Shown here: positions 36,689 through 44,154 of the stretch, piece by piece | Layout: each line of letters starts with the position of its first letter | Position numbering within the stretch: position 1 is the first letter of the stretch | NCBI RefSeq assembly: GCF_024721155.1 | Contig: NZ_JAHVAP010000007.1 | Span: forward strand, 434,001-498,000 | Length of the DNA: 64,000 nucleotides | Direction: 5' to 3' | Source of the DNA: Mucilaginibacter phenanthrenivorans | GTDB taxonomy: Bacteria; Bacteroidota; Bacteroidia; Sphingobacteriales; Sphingobacteriaceae | Program-made: the position numbers and the translations under genes | The notes under the pieces: model-generated | What the model was told of the DNA's origin: nothing | The model's input: only the letters and a program-made list of their open reading frames with translations | Database searches by the model: none

Positions 36689-36715
36689 AAAACATGATTC
36701 AATAAATCGTGTTTT
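36689..36715 (-). terminator. Probable terminator downstream of folA
   Basis: AAAACACGATT pairs with AATCATGTTTT on the reverse strand with one wobble-type mismatch, loop about 5 nt, followed by A/T-rich sequence. It lies 50 nt after folA. Confidence 0.6.
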
Positions 36716-36765
36716 CGGTCGTTTTTATAAAGAAAAACCAATTTTTGATCACCAATCTCTAACCC

Positions 36766-37248
36766 CTAAAACCGCTCATATGTAATGAAGGAATAAGGCA
36801 ATAAATTCTTCTCATCCGGCTCGTGATCTTCGCGATAAACTTCCTTCCATTCGTTTAGGCTAATCTCAGGGAAAAAACTGTCGCCATCAAAATTTTTGTG
36901 AACAATGGTTAAGTAGATCCGGTCGGTAAGATGCATGGATTGTTTATAGATCTCGGCTCCGCCAACAATAAAGACTTCTTTCTCGGTTTTACAAAGATCG
37001 ATTGCTGCTTCAATTGAGTTTACCACTTTGCATCCCTCAATTTTAATATCCTGCCTGGTTATTATGATGTTCCTTCGGTTAGGCAATGGCTTACCTACTG
37101 ATTCATAAGTTTTGCGGCCCATTATTACCGTGCCACCGGTAGTGATCTCCTTAAAGTGCTTGAGATCCTTCGGTAAGTGCCATAATAATTTATTGTCCTT
37201 GCCAATGGCATGGTTTTCGGAAATGGCTACTACTATTGTTTTGGTCAT
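36766..37248 (-). CDS. folA: Dihydrofolate reductase
   Basis: The ATG at 37248 (MTKTIVVAISENHAIGKDN) gives 160 residues. A longer frame from 37323 translates part of the upstream REP-like element and is rejected. Hallmarks are LLWHLPKDLKHFKEIT, VIMGRKTYESVGKPLPNR and VFIVGGAEIYKQ. It reduces dihydrofolate with NADPH, recycling the dihydrofolate made by ThyA, whose gene is 212 nt upstream on the same strand. The last codons lie in a CTAACCCCTAAAACC word. Confidence 0.96.
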   Translation of the reverse strand: MTKTIVVAISENHAIGKDNKLLWHLPKDLKHFKEITTGGTVIMGRKTYESVGKPLPNRRNIIITRQDIKIEGCKVVNSIEAAIDLCKTEKEVFIVGGAEIYKQSMHLTDRIYLTIVHKNFDGDSFFPEISLNEWKEVYREDHEPDEKNLLPYSFITYERF

Positions 37249-37282
37249 AGAATTTTGAGATAATGAAATAGTTGATTTAAAA

Positions 37283-37432
37283 CCCGTCATTGCGAGGAAC
37301 GAAGCAAGCTCTGCGTAGGACAATCAACGAACCTGTATGTTGATGGAACCTTAAAGCCGTTGTTTTATCGCCACAATATTTCGTTCCCTGATTTGCGTGT
37401 GAAGAGATTGCTTCGTTCCTCGCAAGGACGCA
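37283..37432. repeat. REP/MITE-like element with 18-bp terminal inverted repeats
   Basis: TTGCGAGGAACGAAGCAA at 37290-37307 is the exact reverse complement of 37408-37425. The 100-nt middle contains a smaller stem (ATCAAC...GTTGAT). It encodes no protein and occupies the thyA-folA gap. Elements starting CATTGCGAGGAACGAAGCAA are, to my knowledge, dispersed in many Bacteroidota genomes. Confidence 0.85.
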
Positions 37433-37460
37433 CGAGTAATCCTTTCCTGTGAAGTAATGA

Positions 37461-38282
37461 TTAAACCGCCACAACAGCCTTTATATGCGGCCATGGATCG
37501 TAATTCACTAATTCAAAGTCTTCGAACGTAAATGCAAAAATATCCTTAACATCAGGATTGATTTTCATGGTTGGTAAGGGGCGCGGATCGCGGCTTAGTT
37601 GCAGCTGCGCCTGCTCCAGGTGATTGTTGTAAATATGAGCGTCGCCAAATGTGTGTACAAAGTCGCCGTATTCAAGATCACAAACCTGGGCCATCATCAT
37701 CGTCAATAAAGCGTATGATGCAATGTTAAATGGCACACCTAAAAATATATCAGCGCTCCGCTGGTATAACTGGCATGACAACTTGCCCTTTAGTTCCCCC
37801 TTTAAGGGGTTAGGGGGCTCTACATAAAACTGGAACAGGCTGTGGCAGGGTGGAAGGGCCATCTGGTTAACATCAGCAACATTCCAGGCGGAAACCATCA
37901 TCCGGCGCGAGTCCGGATTGTTTTTTATTTGATTTACCACCTGGGTGATTTGGTCGATATGCCCCCCATCGGGTTTTGGCCATGAGCGCCACTGGTAGCC
38001 GTAAACGGGCCCGAGGTTCCCATCAGCATCAGCCCACTCGTCCCAAATGCGGACGCTGTTATCCTTTAAATATTTAATATTGGTATCTCCGCTTAAAAAC
38101 CAGATCAGCTCGTGGATGATGGATTTCAGGTGCAGCTTTTTAGTGGTTACCATCGGGAAGCCATCCTGCAGGTTAAAACGCATCTGGTAGCCAAACACAC
38201 TTAATGTTCCGGTTCCGGTGCGGTCGTGCTTTTGCGCGCCGGTTTCCATCACATGCTTCATCAGGTCGAGATACTGTTTCAT
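37461..38282 (-). CDS. thyA: Thymidylate synthase with an in-frame inserted segment
   Basis: The 273-residue enzyme makes dTMP from dUMP using methylene-tetrahydrofolate. The catalytic Cys146 is in ALPPCHSLFQFYV, the dUMP phosphate arginines are in NNPDSRRMMVSAWN and QLYQRSADIFLGVPFNIASYA (in part), and the C-terminus ends IKAVVAV. Residues 155-165 (EPPNPLKGELK) replace the usual two-residue AD turn before GKLSCQLYQR. This accounts exactly for the excess over the 264 residues of the E. coli enzyme. It is followed by folA across a REP-like element. Confidence 0.97.
   Translation of the reverse strand: MKQYLDLMKHVMETGAQKHDRTGTGTLSVFGYQMRFNLQDGFPMVTTKKLHLKSIIHELIWFLSGDTNIKYLKDNSVRIWDEWADADGNLGPVYGYQWRSWPKPDGGHIDQITQVVNQIKNNPDSRRMMVSAWNVADVNQMALPPCHSLFQFYVEPPNPLKGELKGKLSCQLYQRSADIFLGVPFNIASYALLTMMMAQVCDLEYGDFVHTFGDAHIYNNHLEQAQLQLSRDPRPLPTMKINPDVKDIFAFTFEDFELVNYDPWPHIKAVVAV
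37788..37820 (-). repeat. Palindrome-bearing insertion inside thyA
   Basis: 33 nt in frame encode EPPNPLKGELK. The core AGTTCCCCCTTTAAGGGG followed by TTAGGGGG has CCCC/GGGG pairing arms. The same kind of CCCCTTTAAGGGG sequence is common as an intergenic repeat in Bacteroidota, so this is read as a repeat inserted into a coding region. Confidence 0.7.
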
Positions 38283-38510
38283 TTTTTTGAGTTGATTGGG
38301 TTGATTGAGTTGATTGAGTTTAGTGGGTTTTGATGAGGCTGTTATTTAAGAAAATGGTTATAATCGATAACAACTTAGTCAACCTATTCAACTTAATCTA
38401 ACTGAATCAATTTATTTAAAAAATACAAATTAAGATAATCTAATTTGTGAAACCTACGGATGTTCAAAAATAGAGGTTTGTTAATCATTCTTAAATCACG
38501 CAGAACATAA

Positions 38511-38518
38511 TAACTTTG
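38511..38518 (+). promoter_or_regulatory. Bacteroidota -7 element for ispE
   Basis: TAACTTTG followed by CGG matches TAnnTTTG exactly, with a leader of about 80 nt. Confidence 0.6.
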
Positions 38519-38531
38519 CGGCAAAGGAATG

Positions 38532-38553
38532 CTGGCTGTGAGGACACAGCCAG
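38532..38553 (+). promoter_or_regulatory. Leader hairpin upstream of ispE
   Basis: CTGGCTGTG pairs perfectly with CACAGCCAG around tetraloop AGGA, beginning 13 nt after the -7 element, so it would form near the 5' end of the ispE mRNA. Role unknown. Confidence 0.6.
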
Positions 38554-38607
38554 TTGGGTGACATGATCAACCTAATCAACCACTCACTTAATCAACCCAA
38601 TCAACTA

Positions 38608-39405
38608 ATGATAATCTTCCCCAACGCAAAAATAAATATAGGCCTCAATGTAATTAATCGCCGCGATGATGGCTACCATAACCTGGAAACTATTTTCTAC
38701 CCGGTGAATATAAAAGATGCGCTGGAAATTGTTGAGGCTGATGAATTGAGCTTCGAGTCGTCGGGACTTGAGATTCCGGGCAGGGCAGAGGATAACCTTT
38801 GTGTTAAGGGTTATCACCTGTTGAAAAAGGATTTTGATATTCCACCGGTAAAGATCCATCTGCATAAACACATCCCAATAGGCGCAGGACTTGGGGGCGG
38901 CTCATCCGACGCTGCTTTTTTCATTTGCCTGGTCAATCAAAAATTTGAGTTGGGAATGGATGATGAACAGATGATCGGCTATGCAAAAAAGCTTGGCGCC
39001 GACTGTGCCTTCTTCATTAAAAATGAACCGGTATTTGCGTTCGAGGTAGGTGACGAATTTGAACCTATAAAACTTGACCTGTCCAAATACCAGGTTGTGC
39101 TGGTTATGCCGCCTGTTCAAATTTCTACAGCCGAAGCTTATCGCGGCGTAAAACCTGCGCCAGTAAAAGACTCGTTAATGGATTTAATTTATGAGCCCAT
39201 TAGCGAATGGAAAAAATATATCAAAAACGACTTTGAAGGTTCGATTTTTAAAAATCATCCGGAGATAAGAGGGGTAAAGGCCGCGCTTTACGAAGCCGGT
39301 GCCTTATACGCCAGCATGAGCGGGAGCGGGGCATCAGTTTTCGGTATCTTTGAAAACGCTCCGGACTTGAGCGGGCTGGAAGAAGAGAACCAGGTTTTTT
39401 ATTAG
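38608..39405 (+). CDS. ispE: 4-diphosphocytidyl-2-C-methyl-D-erythritol kinase
   Basis: The ATG at 38608 (MIIFPNAKINIGLNVINRR) gives 265 residues; the 18-codon longer frame only translates repeat sequence. GHMP-kinase motifs are present: motif 1 FPNAKINIGL, motif 2 PIGAGLGGGSSDAA and motif 3 ASMSGSGASVFGIF. It phosphorylates CDP-methylerythritol in the non-mevalonate isoprenoid pathway. It is divergent from thyA. Confidence 0.95.
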   Translation: MIIFPNAKINIGLNVINRRDDGYHNLETIFYPVNIKDALEIVEADELSFESSGLEIPGRAEDNLCVKGYHLLKKDFDIPPVKIHLHKHIPIGAGLGGGSSDAAFFICLVNQKFELGMDDEQMIGYAKKLGADCAFFIKNEPVFAFEVGDEFEPIKLDLSKYQVVLVMPPVQISTAEAYRGVKPAPVKDSLMDLIYEPISEWKKYIKNDFEGSIFKNHPEIRGVKAALYEAGALYASMSGSGASVFGIFENAPDLSGLEEENQVFY

Positions 39406-39462
39406 AATCTCGAAACTCAGATATTCGATTTCGGATTTACCGTAAAAATTGGATTTAGAAAG

Positions 39463-39843
39463 ATGGAAAAGGCCACCTACCCTAAACGTTATAATTTAAA
39501 ACCACCGGTTGATCCCAGCAAACCTAAACTTCCGGCGCAAAAATGTCCGGAATGTAAAAGCAGGAACATAAAGGTCATGAGCCGGCGAAGGTATTTACTC
39601 AAGTCGGCTGTTTGCACCATTGTAGTTTTGCCCTACTGGCTACTACTTTTAAATTTAAAGGATGATGATATTCCGGGTCCACCGGCTGGTATCATGTTGT
39701 TGGCTTTTCTTGCATTTACCATTCCGGTGGCAGTGTACGGTGTTTACTTCCTGGTAAGGGCTCTTTTAATAAAACAAACAAACTACAGGTGCAGGCATTG
39801 CAAAAATAAATTTTATATCCCTTTGTTAGAACTATCACGCTAA
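39463..39843 (+). CDS. Small membrane protein with split zinc-ribbon Cys pairs
   Basis: This 126-residue protein has a CxxC at KCPECKS (about 28-31) and another at YRCRHCK near residue 111. Two membrane helices lie between them (about 47-65, SAVCTIVVLPYWLLLLNL; 76-102, IMLLAFLAFTIPVAVYGVYFL). The two CxxC knuckles could form one zinc ribbon on the cytosolic face. No family or function recognised. Confidence 0.7.
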   Translation: MEKATYPKRYNLKPPVDPSKPKLPAQKCPECKSRNIKVMSRRRYLLKSAVCTIVVLPYWLLLLNLKDDDIPGPPAGIMLLAFLAFTIPVAVYGVYFLVRALLIKQTNYRCRHCKNKFYIPLLELSR

Positions 39844-39871
39844 TTCGAAATTCCGATATTCGAAGAGATAC

Positions 39872-39904
39872 AGAATTGTCAACTTTTTAAAAGTTGACAA
39901 TTCT
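39872..39904. terminator. Perfect 16-bp palindromic terminator between convergent genes
   Basis: AGAATTGTCAACTTTT and its exact reverse complement flank a single T. T-rich ends on both strands fit a bidirectional terminator. Confidence 0.85.
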
Positions 39905-40002
39905 AATCCGAACTTATTCCGATATAAAAATCAGAGTATTCATAAATTAATTAATCTGCAATCAGTTAAATCCGAAATCGAACATCCGACTTTCGAAATT
40001 CT

Positions 40003-40890
40003 CTAAACTCCTGCATCTTCACTAACGCCACGGCCCACACCCTCCGACCAATCATTCTCACCCCAGCCTTTTGCGACGGCGCTCAATAAGCGGTTGTGTA
40101 CGACAGAAACTATCGGCATTGGTGTTTCGCTCTGCTGTGATAATTTAAATGCAATACGCGCGTCCTTATAGCCTAATTTTGATTTGAAGCCCACCGGCTG
40201 GTATTGCTTGCCGGCAATGGTCCGCCCGTAATTTTGAAAAATGGGAGCGTTAAATAAAGTGGAGCCAAAAAACTCGGCAACCTTCAACCTGTCCAGTCCA
40301 TTTTTTTCAGCAAGGGTATAAGCCTCGGCCATCATCTCCATTGACGCCATGATCATGAAGTTTCCTGCAACTTTTACAACGTTTGCTCCACCAGCAGTTT
40401 CACCAAAATCAAAGATGCCCTGGCCTAAACTTTCCAGCAAAGGTTTCGCAATTTCCTTCGACTGCTGAGAGCCGGAAACACAGATCCAAAGCTTCTTCGC
40501 GACGGCGGCTTCCGGTCTGCCGAAAACTGGCGAAGCGAGGTAGTTGCTGCCTGCGATTTTGTGTGCTTCAGAGAGCAGTTGTGCGGTGTCAGGAGCGATG
40601 GTGCTCATGGAAATATGGAGCGCATTTTTAGGGAGTGTTTTAAGAATCCCATCCTCACCCAAAACATTCTCCTTTACGATCTCGTCTTCGGATAGCATGG
40701 TGATAATTATCTGCACCCCGCTGGCAGCTTCGGCGGGCGTTTTGCATTTGGTAGTTGAGGCCGCATCCAGTTCGTCAACTTTTGAAATGGTGCGGTTGTA
40801 AACCTGCAGGTGATAGCCTGCACTGATCAAATTTTTTGCCATCGGAATGCCCATGTTACCGAGCCCGATAAATCCAATTTTCTTATCCAT
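40003..40890 (-). CDS. NAD(P)-dependent beta-hydroxyacid dehydrogenase (3-hydroxyisobutyrate dehydrogenase/GLYR family)
   Basis: This 295-residue enzyme has the Rossmann motif IGFIGLGNMGIPMAKNLI, NADP-preferring NRT at the end of strand 2, substrate loop SPVFGRPEA and catalytic Lys in GGANVVKVAGNFMI. Related enzymes reduce glyoxylate, succinic semialdehyde or tartronate semialdehyde; the substrate here is open. The lapA-like gene is 4 nt upstream, so both share a transcript. Confidence 0.88.
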   Translation of the reverse strand: MDKKIGFIGLGNMGIPMAKNLISAGYHLQVYNRTISKVDELDAASTTKCKTPAEAASGVQIIITMLSEDEIVKENVLGEDGILKTLPKNALHISMSTIAPDTAQLLSEAHKIAGSNYLASPVFGRPEAAVAKKLWICVSGSQQSKEIAKPLLESLGQGIFDFGETAGGANVVKVAGNFMIMASMEMMAEAYTLAEKNGLDRLKVAEFFGSTLFNAPIFQNYGRTIAGKQYQPVGFKSKLGYKDARIAFKLSQQSETPMPIVSVVHNRLLSAVAKGWGENDWSEGVGRGVSEDAGV

Positions 40891-40894
40891 AATT

Positions 40895-41173
40895 TTAGTT
40901 GATGTATTCTTTGTCGTCGTCGCTTAGTGTACTGGGATTGCTTTTATCTGAATTAATGTCGGTGTAGTCGCCGCCAAGCTTTTTAACCCGTTTCGGGCGG
41001 CCAACCATAAACCCCAATACAAATGAAATGGCTGCCACAAAAAACAGCATCACCAATTTCGACATCCAGAATGTAGCCCATAAAAATTCGAAATTAACCC
41101 GGCCTGTATTTTGCATCAGCACGATGGTGAGCAGTACGGCGATGACGATGATGATGATAGTTTTTATTCTCAT
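40895..41173 (-). CDS. LapA-domain (DUF1049) small membrane protein
   Basis: This 92-residue protein has two membrane helices (about 4-21 and 38-58) separated by NTGRVNFEFLWATFWMSK, the typical LapA pattern, and ends in a hydrophilic tail. In E. coli LapA is linked to LPS assembly control with LapB, but no lapB is adjacent. It precedes the dehydrogenase gene by 4 nt. Confidence 0.82.
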   Translation of the reverse strand: MRIKTIIIIVIAVLLTIVLMQNTGRVNFEFLWATFWMSKLVMLFFVAAISFVLGFMVGRPKRVKKLGGDYTDINSDKSNPSTLSDDDKEYIN

Positions 41174-41274
41174 GGTGATTTAGTTTAACATTTAATACAA
41201 TATCCGGTTTTTTAATGTGGAATAAAAATGTCGCAAAATTTTCGTGGGGCAAATTCAAGGAGGACGGAGCGGGG

Positions 41275-41404
41275 TAAAAAAACAACTCGCGGATATTTGA
41301 ATTTTTACAATTCAATTTTGACTTATCCCGGTGTTGATGTTTCGGCCAGGAAGGATGCCCGAAATTTGAACGCTCAATAATTACCTCTCTGGTTTTTCCT
41401 GGCC
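41275..41404 (-). ncRNA. Candidate small RNA or structured lapA leader
   Basis: The reverse-strand -7 match TAACTTTG (41411-41418) puts the transcript start near 41404. There GGCCAGGAA pairs perfectly with TTCCTGGCC (ending 41344), enclosing a small TTGA/TCAA stem. Downstream GGATA/TATCC encloses TTGAATT/AATTCAA, then TTTTTTT at 41281-41275. It could end there as an sRNA of about 130 nt or read through as the leader of lapA. Confidence 0.45.
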
Positions 41405-41410
41405 AACTCT

Positions 41411-41418
41411 CAAAGTTA
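41411..41418 (-). promoter_or_regulatory. -7 element upstream of the RNA candidate/lapA
   Basis: TAACTTTG on the reverse strand matches TAnnTTTG exactly, ending about 7 nt before the first paired base of the hairpin. Confidence 0.5.
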
Positions 41419-42142
41419 ATTAAGTCAACATTCCGCCCCTGTGAGAATTAATTTCATTTGATTTTACAGGCGACCTTCGGTCGATTTTTCTGCTTTAAAA
41501 TTACGTTCATTTTCTGCCCGGTTTTTATTTTGGTATACAATACCCGGAAAATTCCGAATTCTTGAAAATTATAATTTGCGGGTTTGTTACACTTAGCTAA
41601 ACTTGATGTTAAATCCTTTGTTATAAAAGATAAACTTTATTTAATGTGATTTAATATATTGATTTACAATAATATGAATACTTATTTATAGACTTAATTT
41701 TAATTCGGCTAAAATTATTAGTATTTATAAAATTTGAAAGTTTGCAAAGTTTAAATTTTTAAATTAGTTGATTAATATAAACATTAGATTATAAGGTAAT
41801 TATTATTTACTTATTTTACAGTATATGTCTTTTTTACGCTGAAATAAACTATAGTTACGTATTGTTTTTGAATTTTTCTCTACCGCTTTTATTTTGGATT
41901 AAATACACTAAGGTTTTTTTGAAATTTTGCCTGTGTTGCAACGAAATATAAAATGGCTGGCGAGTGAGGGTAAAAAAAGATAATCGCTTGACGGGCTTGG
42001 AATGGTGTTTTAAGCACGGGTGTTTTTATCCCCCACCCCACCAGGGATTGAAAGATTTATCACGGAAGGGGATGCAAATAACTGCCTGAAGCGTGATGGA
42101 TGTGATGATAAATCAGAGCTTGATAGGTGATAACAAGTCTTC

Positions 42143-43048
42143 TTACGAACGGCCTTTTCGACGGGTAATTTGTTTTTTTGCGACCGGAAAGAGGAAGATG
42201 GTAGACAAAATTATTACCGCTCCGACCCAAAAACCTATGGTCATTTTGTTCATGTCCTTGAAAAAAACAAGCGACATGACGATCCCGTACACCGGCTCGA
42301 GGTTGGTAATAAGCGCTACCCTGAATGCGGAAAGCTCGCGCATTACAGACACCCCGGCAACGTAGGCAAGCGAAGTACAGATAGTGCCGAGGATAAAGAG
42401 ATAGCCAATATCGGCACCTCTCAGGTACATGCTTTGGTTGAATTCCCCGGTGCATAAAAGATAAATAGTGATCCATACAAAGGCTCCCGAGAGTTCATAA
42501 AATGCAATTACAGGAGCCTCGTATTTCTTTACCTGGCGTGAATTTATGATAGAAAAGAGGCTTGCAAACACGGCGCTTAAAAGGCCTGCTTCAATACCCT
42601 TAGTGTACCTGCTTTCAAATTTAAAAATAGTGGCAATGCCAATTATTATCAGGAGGCCTGCCAGGATTTCGAGTTTTGAGATCTTCTTTTTGTTGATCAG
42701 CGGTTCGAAAATTGCAGTAAACAATGTGATTGATGAGAGGCAAACCAAGGCAACCGGAACTGTTGAAAGTTTGATGGACGCGAAGAAAAGGATCCAATGC
42801 CCGCCTACCAAAGCGCCCGTAAATATCAATTGCAGAAAGCTGTTTCTGCTTAGTTTTAATGCGGTTTTATTCACCTTAAAATAAAGAAATAATGATACCG
42901 ATGCGATGAGTACGCGGTACCAAACCAGGCTTACCGCGGATATGGAAATGAGCTGGCCAAGAATGCCCGTAAAGCCCCAAATAAATACGGTGAAATGAAG
43001 AATTACCAGGTTTTTGTTTAGTGCCGATGGTGCGGTTTCCTCGCTCAT
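42143..43048 (-). CDS. EamA/DMT-family permease
   Basis: This 301-residue protein has about ten membrane helices in two EamA repeats (FIWGFTGILGQLISISAVSLVWYRVL for repeat 1, given by its ends; GTICTSLAYVAGVSVMRELSAF in repeat 2). The members export or import small metabolites; the substrate is unknown. Its start overlaps the stop of the LptF/G gene by one base (TAATG on the reverse strand). The order tgt-lptG-EamA is a coupled operon. Confidence 0.9.
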   Translation of the reverse strand: MSEETAPSALNKNLVILHFTVFIWGFTGILGQLISISAVSLVWYRVLIASVSLFLYFKVNKTALKLSRNSFLQLIFTGALVGGHWILFFASIKLSTVPVALVCLSSITLFTAIFEPLINKKKISKLEILAGLLIIIGIATIFKFESRYTKGIEAGLLSAVFASLFSIINSRQVKKYEAPVIAFYELSGAFVWITIYLLCTGEFNQSMYLRGADIGYLFILGTICTSLAYVAGVSVMRELSAFRVALITNLEPVYGIVMSLVFFKDMNKMTIGFWVGAVIILSTIFLFPVAKKQITRRKGRS

Positions 43049-44154
43049 TATTTGGGTGCTTTTGATAGCAAATATAACCCAACCAGGGCAAATATCCCAT
43101 TAGGCATACACACGGCTATCAGGGGTACCATACTGCCTTTTACAGCAAACACCAATGCAAAACGGTCAATAACTATATAGGCAAAACAGAGGAATATTCC
43201 TATTCCAAGGGGCAGTCCTATCCCTCCTCTAACCTTACGTGACGATATAGACACCCCTATTAAAGTGAGTACGTATGAGGATAACGGGTATACAAAACGC
43301 CGGTATTTTTCATACAGCATTTCCTTTAACGCACCCGTTCCCCTTATCTTTTCCTTTTCAATATTCCGGTTGAGGTCCCTGGTCGACATTGCTGTATACA
43401 CATTATCATAATGTATAAAATCAACAGGCCGCATATCCAAAACGGTATCTTTTTCGCGGCTTGTGCTATCAACATATTTTTCCTTTAAGCCGTTTACATA
43501 CTTAATTGTATAAGCTCTCAGCTTCCATACACGCTTAACAGAATCATAAACTATGGTATTTGCCACTAGCTTTTCCCTTAGCTGATCACCGTCAAACTTC
43601 TCCATTATAAACTGGTAGCCGGTATGAATGGTGTTATCAAACGACTGCACATACACAAATGTGTGCTTATCTAATTGAATATGTACCTCATTTTTTACAT
43701 CCTGGTCTCCATTAAACTGGTTTGAGTTTTCGAAAGTTATTTTAAGGTTATTGGTAAAGGGGATGAGGTAAAGATTAGCGAAAAGCGATACAATAAATAT
43801 CAGTGTAGCGCAGATAAAATATGGTCGCAGGAAACGACTGAAACTTGCCTTACCGCTAAGTATGGGTACTATTTCGGTTTGATTGGCCATCTTCGCGGTG
43901 AAGTAAATTACCGCCAGGAAGTTGATCAATGGTGATAATAGATTCATGTAAAATGGTATGAATCCGGCGTAATACTTAAATACTATTTCCTGTAATGTTG
44001 AGTGGTTTTTTAAGAAGTTGTCGATATGCTCCGAGATGTCAAAGACAACCGTTATCACCACGAAAATGCCGAGCGTAAACGCAAAGGTGCCCAGGTATTT
44101 CTTAATGATATACCGGTCGATTGTTTTTAAATATCTTCTTAAAAAAGCCCTCAT
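43048..44154 (-). CDS. LptF/LptG-family permease of the LPS transport ABC complex
   Basis: This 368-residue protein has the YjgP/YjgQ pattern: an N-terminal TIDRYIIKKYLGTFAFTLGIF helix, helices near 55-80 and 100-125, a periplasmic beta-jellyroll (about 135-265) and three C-terminal helices. It pairs with LptB to lift lipopolysaccharide from the inner membrane. LptG is likely as it follows tgt, but LptF cannot be excluded. The gene abuts tgt with no gap. Confidence 0.92.
   Translation of the reverse strand: MRAFLRRYLKTIDRYIIKKYLGTFAFTLGIFVVITVVFDISEHIDNFLKNHSTLQEIVFKYYAGFIPFYMNLLSPLINFLAVIYFTAKMANQTEIVPILSGKASFSRFLRPYFICATLIFIVSLFANLYLIPFTNNLKITFENSNQFNGDQDVKNEVHIQLDKHTFVYVQSFDNTIHTGYQFIMEKFDGDQLREKLVANTIVYDSVKRVWKLRAYTIKYVNGLKEKYVDSTSREKDTVLDMRPVDFIHYDNVYTAMSTRDLNRNIEKEKIRGTGALKEMLYEKYRRFVYPLSSYVLTLIGVSISSRKVRGGIGLPLGIGIFLCFAYIVIDRFALVFAVKGSMVPLIAVCMPNGIFALVGLYLLSKAPK

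Larger units (their letters stand above)
38283..38607. repeat. thyA-ispE divergent spacer: three arrays of a 9-mer word
   Basis: Array 1, 38292-38327: TTGATTGGG, TTGATTGAG, TTGATTGAG, TTTAGTGGG. Array 2, 38371-38397: CAACTTAGT, CAACCTATT, CAACTTAAT. Array 3, 38566-38608: ATCAACCTA, ATCAACCAC, then ATCAACCCA and ATCAACTAA, ending at the ispE start codon. Arrays 2 and 3 are inverted relative to array 1. The remaining sequence holds the ispE promoter and a leader hairpin. Confidence 0.88.
39402..40005. repeat. TTCGATATTCGGA-type word repeats on both sides of the zinc-ribbon gene
   Basis: Related words appear at 39406-39440 (AATCTCGAAACTCAGATATT and following), 39842-39865 (AATTCGAAATTCCGATATTC) and 39960-40002 (TCCGAAATCGAACATCCGAC and following), in both orientations. 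The last overlaps the TAG stop of the dehydrogenase gene. Confidence 0.65.
41174..42142. other. Long non-coding spacer with a structured RNA candidate and an AT-rich core
   Basis: No protein-coding gene is supported over 969 nt. 41275-41418 carries a promoter-hairpin-T-run candidate on the reverse strand. 41469-41490 has a small CGACC/GGTCG hairpin followed by ATTTTT. 41641-41820 has only 26 G or C in 180 bases (about 14%, counted by hand). No DnaA boxes or tRNA-like folds were seen. Confidence 0.6.

Noticed and set aside
37249..37323. Longer N-terminus for dihydrofolate reductase (MSYAELASFLAMTGF)
   Set aside because: These codons are translated REP-like element sequence; the conserved protein starts MTKTIVVAIS.
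38286..38608. Possible CRISPR array
   Set aside because: Units are 7-9 nt, contiguous, variable and occur in both orientations; there are no 20-40 nt repeats with unique spacers and no cas genes.
41335..41380. tRNA T-arm-like GTTCAAAT on the reverse strand
   Set aside because: The flanking bases do not form a five-pair T-stem and no acceptor or anticodon arms can be drawn.
41580..41900. Replication origin in the AT-rich spacer
   Set aside because: No DnaA boxes (TTATCCACA-like), dnaA, dnaN or gidA neighbours were seen.
42060..42476. 138-codon reverse frame overlapping the EamA gene end
   Set aside because: It overlaps a well-supported permease in another frame, and its residue pattern (many Arg, His, Pro, Cys) is typical of a shadow frame.
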